From Naganishia liquefaciens (taxonomy: Eukaryota; Basidiomycota; Tremellomycetes; Filobasidiales; Filobasidiaceae): 64,000 bases of DNA. The position numbers and the translations under genes were made by a program. This document shows, in pieces, positions 56,101 through 64,000 of this stretch (positions are counted from its first letter, which is position 1; each line of letters begins with the position of its first letter). Location of the stretch: assembly GCA_013423385.1 (NCBI GenBank), contig BLZA01000023.1:1181782-1245781 (forward strand). The letters run 5' to 3'. Below the pieces are notes generated by a model, which worked only from the letters and a program-made list of their open reading frames with translations, was not told where the DNA came from and made no database searches.

Positions 56101-56879
56101 TTGGAATGACGTGAGTCGCCTACAGTCTTACCTTAAGCAGCTCGCTGACGTATCGCACTAGTACGGAGAAGCTCATTACATAGGGGACATTGGTGGCGAT
56201 CAACCACCGGAAAGCAGGTTATACACCACGGGCAGTAAGTCAGAACCCTCTGGCTTGTTTCCGCTCGCTGACTTTTTCGCTTTCGCAGTCCCCCATACCG
56301 ATATCTTGCCCCTGATCAAATATTATGCCACGGCATGGAAGAATGGTGCTTATCCAAAGATCACGCAAGATCAAGTTTTCATCATGGCTCGTCCCCACCC
56401 TGCAAACGCAGTGGCATCTGGCGACAGCATCGGAGCCCCGACTGGACGTGATAGAGTGAGTCCGCTTCCTTCTCCAACAGAGTTCCCATACTGATGCTGT
56501 CGCAATCCAGTCTCAGGACAACTTTTACGCTCAAGTCCACTTGACGGCACCGGCTGTGGTGTATTTGAAAACGAACAATCAGTCTACGACGTTTAACGGT
56601 GTAGCCGGGGTCAATCGTTTCGAGGCTCCTCTTGAAATAGATTCCGGAGTCGAGGTTCTGGTTGTGAGTAGAGTCGACGATCTTCGTTTTACGCTGGCAA
56701 CCTGACGACGTCGTTGCGGCAGGGACGAAACGGCGCGACTGTCATGTCCGTGACAATCCCAGACTACACTTTCACCGCCAATCCTGTCCGATACAATTTC
56801 AGTACGTCGATTCGCGGCTGTCGCTTAAAGCATCACACTGATTTCGCCTTTAGACTATTACATCGCCTCATCTACTTGA
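53175..56879 (+). CDS. Secreted WSC-repeat GH71 alpha-1,3-glucanase (mutanase), 16 exons
   Basis: Extracellular endo-alpha-1,3-glucanase, 963 aa. Exons: 53175-53447, 53501-53552, 53604-53846, 53909-54307, 54364-54771, 54831-55149, 55201-55278, 55332-55428, 55479-55694, 55751-55954, 56006-56110, 56162-56234, 56289-56455, 56511-56663, 56723-56801, 56854-56879. Signal peptide MYGRTVVLVGLTICLAILQQ ends near AQA. Four WSC cysteine modules follow (the first CVTDTG..., the second LGCYVDSGSP, the last two starting LGCYLDNSSD), joined by Ser/Thr-rich linkers. The GH71 domain runs from HHIVGNTYPYTKDDW through SGIDGFALNFGLD, LFLSPDMDV, LTTFAGQNCRFGQ, ISWNDYGEAHYI and a beta-sandwich tail. WSC modules bind wall glycans, so this probably remodels or attacks alpha-1,3-glucan, in its own wall or that of another fungus. 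Confidence 0.93.
54089..55013 (+). repeat. Head-to-tail duplication of a 464-bp WSC unit, intron included
   Basis: Unit 1 (about 54089-54552) and unit 2 (about 54553-55013) are nearly identical in exon and flanking intron, offset by 464 bases, with a 3-base indel near the left edge. Each unit holds linker, the 3' part of one exon, an intron and the 5' part of the next exon, so each copy adds a WSC module and an intron in frame. Confidence 0.85.
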
Positions 56880-57235
56880 GCGCATCCGGTCGTTTCTCTA
56901 GTCAAGGTTCAGAAGGTTACGAAGCGCAAGATACGCACGATTTCCGGCGCACATCGGGTCGAATAAAGTTCTGCAGTGCAGACGGCGCCAGAGTTGCCTT
57001 GAATTCGAACGTACTTGCTTAATGTGTATTTGTAGTAATTGGTTTGCAATGGGCGGTGTGTAGGGTCGGGATAGTAACGCTAGGCTGTATCATAAAGACT
57101 CTTATAGACGTGTATCTATAATGATTTTGGAACCGACGCAAGAACGTCTCGGGTATGTAGCTACTTTACAAAACGTGTACAGGAAGATGGGGCCCTGTAA
57201 AGTGATTTACAAACGGAGAAACACGACGCTCCCAC
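56880..57235. other. Convergent intergenic region
   Basis: Spacer between the glucanase and phosphatase 3' ends. Nothing beyond presumed 3' UTRs. Confidence 0.5.
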
Positions 57236-58710
57236 TTATACAAATCTCGGCGCCTCCTGTCCGTGCTTCGTCGCATCATTCAACGGCACCTCCACCGTCG
57301 GCACCTTTCCGTCCCCTCCACTCGCCGGGACGGGCGGATACCCAGCATACATCGTACCGCTGACGTTCCCGGGGTAATGATGACTCGCATGCGGTGCCGC
57401 CGAGGGTATCAGCGGGGACGCAGCGTTGGTCGTATAGCCCCCGCCGTCATTGCCGCCGCGCGTCAAGTGTTCATCACCGATGCTGGGACGTGGTTCGGCC
57501 ATGCGATCGTACGAGGGCTGGGATGTACGCATGTAGGCTGCGCCGCCGTTAGTGAGCGCCGAGGAAGACGTTGTGGGGAGGATGGGCCCGTGTCTTGCGC
57601 TTGTCGCGGGATCCTCCGCGTCGGGGATAAAGTCGGGTCCTTCCTCTGCCGAAATGTGGGCATTCTCGTGCGCGATCCTGGGAGAGTATGGACGATGACA
57701 TGCTTCGGCGGCGAGGGGAGGATAATACTGTCGGTACGAGTACCACGCCATGAGGGCACCAATGATTCCGCCTGCAATGACGTCTGTAGCGTGGTGTCGG
57801 TAGTCCATCGTACGGGAGATACTGATTAAAGAGGCCGAAGCGATCGGGACGAGGAGAATCCAGGATTTGATCGTGTATCCTCGTTTGTTGAGGACGTGCA
57901 TCTTGCCGGCGAGGAACAAGGCGAGGTAGACCATGCCGCACCACCCGAATGAAGAGTGGCCCGAGGGGAAGGAGCGGAATCCGTCATTGAGGAGGTCTGT
58001 CCGAGTGCAGATTCGCCATGAAGTGAGGCCGTGGATGGGATTGGAGGTATAGTCGAGGGGAGGCTCGCAGCGGCCGAACAAGTCGGGTCGAGGGCGGCCG
58101 ACGGTGATCTGAAAAACGGAAAGGGGTCAATGGGTGGATCTGGTACCACGAGGGGCCCCTTTTGCGACGCACCTTGATGATGTCTGTCAACGTGACCGTC
58201 AAGCCCAAGCTCAGACCAAGACCCAGAGCACCAACTTGCGCATCGTAAAAGCTCCGGGTGTACAATCCCGCCGTCAACAGAATCACGAGAAGCGGAAACA
58301 CTCCAGCGATGAGCGCGAGCGCCCAAACCTGTCACCAGTGACGCATGAGTCGAGGTGTCATTCGCTAGGGAGTATAAGTGCGTACGGGTATACGTTCGTG
58401 TTCGGCATAGGGGTGCGCGAGCGACTCGTCCGTAATGGAGAACAGCCGCCGGTACCCATTAATCTTGTCGAGCAGATAAAAGATTGCCCTGCGTCCGCGT
58501 CGTCAGCCTACACACTTGTCAGTCACCCGACAAGCCCACTTACCAGAGAAAGATGGTGAGGATCCAATCGCTCAGATAGCTCGCGATCATCTTGTTGCGC
58601 CGCGTCTTGTCCATCGTGCGCCATCCGCCCGTGCCCTTTTGTGAATGTTTCTTGTGGTCTGCGGCATAGTAGCCGCCTCGAGTCGGCATGGTGAACTTGA
58701 ACCGGGACAT
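57236..58710 (-). CDS. PAP2-family lipid phosphate phosphatase (Dpp1/Lpp1-like), 4 exons
   Basis: Membrane phosphatase acting on diacylglycerol pyrophosphate, phosphatidate and related lipids; 432 aa. Exons in transcript order: 58544-58710, 58386-58488, 58173-58328, 57236-58108. The three-part catalytic site is complete: KITVGRPRPD, SFPSGHSSFGW, and SRTMDYRHHATDV. About six membrane spans are visible (WILTIFLWAIFYLL, ALALIAGVFPLLVILLTAGL, VYLALFLAGK, SWILLVPIASASLIS and others). The N-terminus is basic (RGGYYAADHKKHSQKG), and the last ~150 residues form a disordered Pro/Ser/Gly-rich cytosolic tail (PASGGDGKVPTVEVPLND), longer than in yeast Dpp1. Confidence 0.93.
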
Positions 58711-59221
58711 GGCGAGGGGCTGCAGAGTAATGGCCGAGCGGGGAACCGATGGTTTATAGGCACGACATGAAGGACATCCGTTGTTGGCGACTTCTCCTCA
58801 CACGAGCTCCTCCTTTTGCGGGACGAAAGGGAATCAACCTCCTCACTGCATGCATGCCAAGCCTGCGGATCCAAATCGCGCACTTGGTCGGATCCGCGCG
58901 CGTGACCAAATTCGAGCATAGCATGCATATAGCGCAGTCAGTTCAAAGCGTCGAGCATGGGATCAAGCTGTTGGAAAGACGACTGCCATGGCCGATTCGC
59001 GCAGGCAGCCGCGCATATGGACAATTATCGCATCAGGCAACACATCGGACAAGACACCGTACAAGTTTGACGTCAAAACACAGACGGACTACAGATGCGC
59101 AAAAGCAAGTGACGCAAGATCGAGAATTATACGCTAGAGGGAGAACATGACGAGTCCAACGCAAGAAGCCATCCAATGCGAGAGGTGCAGTTGAAGCTAG
59201 ACACCAACGACAGGCTTGGAA
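58711..59221. other. Intergenic region
   Basis: Promoter space of the phosphatase. A 133-codon plus ORF crosses it without any supporting feature. Confidence 0.45.
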
Positions 59222-60911
59222 TCAACAGCTTTGACCTGCTTCGACATCGATCAGCCCACCAGCCTCTGTTGCAACCTTTTTGCGTTCTGAACTCACTTCA
59301 TTGGCAGCAAGGATATCGCCCATCGGCTCCACTTTGATCGTCTCGTTCAACAGCGGCGCCTCACCCGTCCGCGTATCATGAACAGCCGGGGCAGCACTTG
59401 TACCAGCGGATGCAGAAACAGAGGAATCACCGTCCTTGCTCTTGTCATCGTGTGCTACGACAGCCGTCGCCGTGGGGCTAGTCTTCTTCTTGCTCCCAAA
59501 CTCCATGAACTGGCCGATACGGGCGCTGATTCTTCGGTGTACCTTTGTGTGGCTAGCAGGGGATCCGGAGGGTTTCTGATCGGGTATGCAAGGCGTGATT
59601 AATAGATTGTTCAGCTCCGAGGAGCAAGGCAAGCATACGTCTTTCTTCTCTTCGGTGACGGGAGTGGGGATATCGAGCGGCTCTGCAGCGGGAACGGGTG
59701 CAGCTTCAACGGGTACAATGTGGCTGTAGATGGAAAGCGTCAGTGGACAACCGCACCAATGATCATGCGTGGACGCACGTCTCCTTGACATCCTCCGAAT
59801 CTGTCACGCTCTTGGCGTCCTTTGCTTTCACCGCCCCATCTTTCTTCTCTACGAGATCCAGCTTGCTAATCGTATCAACGACCTCTTCCGTTCCATCGCC
59901 CGTCTTTGCGGTATCTGCAGCCAACGCGGATCCGGTAGCGGGAACGCCGCCGCTGGAAGCCCCGTCGACGGGAGCGCGGGTGTCAGCCTTTGCTGGAATC
60001 AAGCCCTTGCTTTCGGAGGGTGTCGCGGGGGTCACGGTCATTGACGGGGCGGCGACAGCGGGAGGGTTTGACGGTTTGGCGGTCTCCTCGTCGGAAGATC
60101 CCGAGGACGACGTGCCGGAGGATGACTGGTAAAGGGTCAAGATTCGCGAGCGTTTCAAGATCAGAAGTCATTGTCATACCTGGGGTCCAGAATGGAAAGA
60201 GAAGATGCCGGACAGACGGGAGAAGAGAGATTTCTTGACTTGCTGAACAGACATAGTATGTATGTCAGATGCTATGCGCCTCATTCCAGCGGGCAATATC
60301 GCACCTTTTTCTCTCGCTTCCTGCTCTTGTCCTTGCCCTTCGCTTCGTTGACTACATTGGCGTTCTCATCCTTGCCTCCTTCCTTTTGCTCCTGAATTGT
60401 CGCCGCGGTCTTAACATCCTTGACATCAACAGGCGCCACCGTCGTTGCTTGCTTAGCTTCGTCTTGTCCAATCGCCGGTTTGATGACGGACGAGTCCGCG
60501 ATAGGAGTGGAAGCATGGTTCGGCGTAGGGTTGATGACAGCTGATGCCGAGTGTGGGGCGGAGATTGCAGATTCAGCGTTCTCGAGTGCCGGAGTTGTGG
60601 CTTTCTCTGTTAGGGGAGCAGTCGGGCTGAGTGAGTCGGCGTTCTGTGGATAAGGAGAATGGGGATCAGCGTCAGATTGTGACCTGATGTAGTGATGAAG
60701 CAACCTGCCTTGATGTCATCGGACGTTTCGGTAGACTTGGGTTCCTGAAATGCATGACAGGTCGAATGTCAGCATCCTTTCATTGAAACCGATAACGACA
60801 GATCACACGCACGTCAACCACATCTGGCGTCATCATAGCAGCCTCGTGCTTCCCCTCGAAGTCCAAAGCCGGAACGGGTACACGATCAGTAGAAGTCACG
60901 GGGGTAGACAT
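59222..60911 (-). CDS. Disordered acidic protein with two basic amphipathic motifs, 7 exons
   Basis: 440 aa, no family I can name with confidence. Exons in transcript order: 60813-60911, 60709-60744, 60305-60643, 60180-60242, 59779-60125, 59639-59723, 59222-59575. Composition is Ala/Ser/Thr/Pro/Glu/Lys, with a charged run (KGKDKSRKREKK) and no membrane span or globular core. Two segments stand out: KKSLFSRLSGIFSF (~161-174) and HRRISARIGQFMEF (~335-349). They share the pattern basic-basic-x-[IL]-x-x-R-[IL]-x-x-[IF]-x-x-F, as an amphipathic helix that could lie on a membrane or a partner. The intron after DDIK (60644-60708) is GC-AG; using the nearby GT instead breaks the frame. Confidence 0.7.
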
Positions 60912-61721
60912 GTCGTTTGCACGGTCGTATCAAGATGTGACGCCTGAGTACGCGGTTTGGGTGAGCGACGAGCGGGATGTGATGGGACGAGAAGAGCACT
61001 TGTATCAAGATGACTCGGGGGGATACAACGACTCGGCGGACACAAAGGACATCCCATCTCCCATCTGGTGGTCAAAGGGAGGAGACAATAGCGGGCTGCT
61101 GCTTGATGCGCTTTTGATGGGCGCAGCCTTGTCCAAGATGGAGTTTCAGGATGAGCGTTTGAATATGCATCCGCTCGCGCGACTGGCTTGGCGTGTTTCG
61201 ATATGCTTCTGCATGGGAAGAGGCTTTCCCACGTGAGCGGGTGTGGCTATGTGAGAATGAAGAATGGATCATTAGATTGCGTTACACAGGCACGTGTGGA
61301 TAGCATGGAGACTGAAGGTAGTAGAGCAGCTATGGTAGCTCTTGTTATAAGCATAGAGCTCCCACGAAGCAGCGCAGAAGCTCGAAGGCAAGCATTAATT
61401 CGATACTGACCATGTCTATAAATCACATACAGTCTATTCGATACCGTCGAGAGGTATCTTCATTCAGGTCCCCCCGATGTGACGAGTGACTTGAACCTTA
61501 ACCCCCGTCTACCTCCACGTTTAGTATTCCTTAGTCGCGGGAGGGAGGAAGCGATTGTCAGAAGCTCATCTCCGTAGATCTTGCGGCAGGTAGCGTTAGT
61601 CGCATTGCAAAGGATTTTAAGAGCAGGATCCGCTCTCGGTGTTAAGCGTGAAGCATTCGTCCATCACCTGCTTCGAGTCTTGCTCATTTACATTCCTTGA
61701 CCGTTGAGGTTCCCCGATACA
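60912..61721. other. Divergent intergenic region
   Basis: Promoter space of the acidic protein gene. A 108-codon plus ORF overlaps its upstream region but shows no domain. Nothing else supported. Confidence 0.45.
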
Positions 61722-62221
61722 ATGGTCTCCTTCTCGCTCGCCACTTCGACTCCTTTATTCTTCACAGTGAGCGTAGAAATAGTCGGCAAGCTCAGCCTGT
61801 TATTGTGTCTTGATGTCTGCAGGACACCGCGGACATGTATTGGGGAAATCGGCTCGGGATTCTGGTTGAAAAAACGCTAGCAGACGTGCTTACCAACGGC
61901 AGCGACAAGCGGGAAGACAGCAGATCGCAGAAATCCGATATACCGCTGAACCGGAAAGTCAGGCTTTCGTCCTGGGAGCCGCGTTCGAAGCTGCCTTTTG
62001 TTAGGAACTCATTCGCCAATCAGACAGGTGCTTGCTTTGAAGTGCTGTATGCCGACGGCTGTTTCCGGCAAGTCCCCTTGCGCATGATGTGTCGGGTATG
62101 TGCATCTCTTGCAAGGGCTTTCTATACAAGGACGTCCATCAGGTTTAATCCCTCATTCTGCGGCGGGATACATTCCCAGAATGTGATCAAAAGCATCCTC
62201 GAGCACTGTGATGAGCGATAA
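61722..62221 (+). CDS. Doubtful two-exon gene, about 147 aa
   Basis: Proposed exons 61722-61766 and 61823-62221. Exon 1 reads MVSFSLATSTPLFFT and ends at a good donor (gtgagc); the acceptor (tctgcag) keeps the frame into DTADMYWGNRLGILVEK. The body is mixed and charged, with four cysteines towards the end and no recognised domain. A second possible intron (donor gtatgt after MMCR) would end the protein almost at once. The moderately hydrophobic start could be a weak signal sequence. Confidence 0.35.
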
Positions 62222-62861
62222 CCCAAGATCTTTCAATCTTACGCTGTCGTTCCAAGTTTCAGGAAGCAGTCCTGGCTGCGCTGGACGTCCGACTACTTTG
62301 TATCTCAAATGAGGCTTCGGGTTCACACAAGTCTTCACGGACTAGGTGAGTGATGACTAGGGTCCTCATATGACCCTCTTCTTCCAAGCTACAAGTACAT
62401 TTTAATGCCAATCAAGCACGCTGAGGGTCAAGTCTACCTCCTTGGACTTTAACCTTGATTCATCGTTCAATATGCATCTCTTGCGATGGCATGAGATTTG
62501 GCACATATACATGCGTTTGCAGTCTGGATGGCTTTGGAAATCCCTCTTGGGCGGGATTGCTCCCTTTGGCGGATGCCTGAACCAAGCTGCACCGTTGCAA
62601 CGGGCGGAACGTATGAGGGACAGAATCTACAGTCGTTGAGTTGTTAACGCTGTGTCGGAGACTGGAGACTAGAAGATCCGAAGTGGCGAGAACAAACCAG
62701 AGTTGGCTGGCGGTGATTCGTCATGTCGCACCCGCCCCGCGCGATCGCTCGCATGGGCTCGTCCTGACGACGTGATGGTGTGTGTATAGGTAGTGTGCAA
62801 GATGTAAGGCCTTGCCTCTCATATGAGCAATACACGCAAAGGACTCGAGGAACTGCTCAAA
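62222..62861. other. Upstream region of DOA1
   Basis: No gene supported. The frame of DOA1 exon 1 is open back to an ATG at 62823, which would add 13 residues, but the family start fits 62862 better. Confidence 0.45.
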
Positions 62862-64000
62862 ATGGTCGCCTTTGCCCTCTCCGCTACCTTGGCGGGACAT
62901 TCTCAAGACGTAAGAGCGGTACAAGTAATCGCATTCCGCCTGCTAACGCTTGCTCATCCCCTAAGGTCCGTTCACTCTGCATCGCTTCGTCGAATTCAAT
63001 CATCTCTGGATCCCGAGATGCTACAGCCATCATATGGAGAGCTACGAAGGATGCAGACAAAAAGTGGGAAAGCGCGAGGACTATCCCCGATCCCGATGGA
63101 AAGTTCATCTCGAGTGTTGGGACCGTCTCTGTGAACGGCGAGAGTGAGTTGGCGCATCTAACAGCGTCAAAGAGCTCTGTCTGACGGGTTCTCAGAATAT
63201 ATCGCTATCGGCTCTCAATCATCGAAAATCAGTCTCTGGACTGCAGCAGGAGATGAATCGGCCCGGCCAACTCATACGCTGATCAGTCACAAGCACAACG
63301 TGTGCACGCTGGACTCGAATGACTCTGGTTTGCTCATCTCCGGCAGCTGGGACAAGTGAGCCGAGAGTCTGTCTCCTGGGGTCGATTTGAGACTGATGTT
63401 TGGTCGCAGAACCGCAATTGTTTGGCGGGATTTCAAGCCGTTGTTACATCTGACAGGACACGAGCAAGCGGTGTGGGCTGTTAAATGTGTAGGGGAGGAT
63501 CGTTTCTTGACAGGTACGTCCAACTTGTCAGCAGGTTACGTAGCAAGGAAGCTGATGACGATATCTCCCAGCTTCCGCCGACAAGCTCATTCGGCTGTTC
63601 GACAGTCAGGGCAAGTTGATCCAGACTTACAGGGGCCATTCCGATTGCGTCAGAGCGCTCAGTTTGACACATGATGGTCGAGGTTTCTTCTCCGCGGCCA
63701 ACGATGGGTAAGTCGCGGGATATACTATCACTTGTTTGCGACGCTGAATATGTTATGGCATCTTTTAGCAACGTTATGCTCTGGTCCTTTGACAAGCCCA
63801 GTCCAGTCAAAGTGTTCAATGGCCACACTTCTTTCGTATACTCCGTTGCCGCCTTGCCGAATGGTGAAGGAGCTGTCAGCTCGGGAGAAGATGGAACGAT
63901 CCGAGTATGGAGCCGTACGTCTGATCTCGCAACTGATTGTACGAGAGTTCTCACATCTGCTCTATCCAGACGGAAACCTCGCTCAAACAATCACGCATCC
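62862..64000 (+). CDS. DOA1: WD40 protein Doa1/Ufd3 (PLAA family), 5' part, runs off the window
   Basis: Ubiquitin-binding cofactor of the Cdc48/p97 ATPase in ubiquitin-dependent degradation and sorting. Exons in view: 62862-62909, 62966-63143, 63196-63355, 63410-63513, 63572-63707, 63769-63914, 63970 onward. The start MVAFALSATLAGHSQDVRSL parallels yeast Doa1 (ELKGHDQDVRSV). Blades follow in order: SIISGSRDATAIIWR, ISHKHNVCTLD with GSWDKTAIVWR, LTGHEQAVWAVKCV, ASADKLIRLFD, YRGHSDCVRALSLT, NVMLWSFDKPSPVKVFNGHT, GEDGTIRVWS. The PFU and PUL domains expected downstream lie beyond the window, so the name rests on the propeller alone. Confidence 0.85.

Overview
This window looks like nuclear DNA of a basidiomycete fungus, probably in or near the Tremellomycetes. 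Protein-coding genes are cut by many short introns (about 143 in the 17 genes I could splice by hand, mostly 48-70 nt, GT-AG with occasional GC-AG), the protein families are fungal, and gene spacing is a few hundred bases. All exon models below were read by eye from donor and acceptor sites, conserved protein motifs and codon phase; every multi-exon model given closes in frame.

Layout: (1) 0-4 kb, ribosomal protein uL14/RPL23 (minus) and the RNase P/MRP subunit POP4 (plus). (2) 4.8-6.2 kb, small orphan membrane proteins. (3) 7-12.6 kb, a sugar-metabolism trio: L-arabinitol 4-dehydrogenase, an NADPH-type aldo/keto reductase (tail to tail) and a Sde182/DUF1593 nucleoside-hydrolase-like protein (head to head with the reductase). 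(4) 13-16 kb, gene-poor DNA with orphan membrane proteins, a coding 12-bp repeat, a 12-copy 7-bp minisatellite and a 34-bp direct repeat. (5) 16.4-32.3 kb, COPII SEC24, RNA exonuclease REX4, an orphan membrane protein, a Dal5-type MFS permease and the RAD5 helicase/ubiquitin ligase. (6) 32.6-49.6 kb, p-aminobenzoate synthase, an intron-containing tRNA-Val(AAC), DNA polymerase epsilon POL2, a PQ-loop (Ypq/Stm1-type) transporter and methylenetetrahydrofolate reductase. (7) 49.8-53.2 kb, two small cysteine-containing ORFs that look like paralogs, plus a doubtful third. (8) 53.2-64 kb, a secreted WSC-repeat GH71 alpha-1,3-glucanase, a PAP2 lipid phosphatase, a disordered acidic protein, a doubtful small gene and the start of the WD40 protein DOA1/UFD3.

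Most recognised genes are core housekeeping (translation, RNA processing, secretion, replication, DNA-damage tolerance, folate/one-carbon metabolism). The accessory content is the arabinose-type sugar genes, the permease, the glucanase and the small orphan proteins. The most unusual features are at the gene-structure level: microexons of 4, 9, 9 and 12 nt, four GC-AG introns, a PQ-loop transporter exon junction where normal splicing would create a stop codon, very short exons across the RAD5 helicase motifs, and a recent 464-bp tandem duplication, intron included, in the glucanase WSC region.
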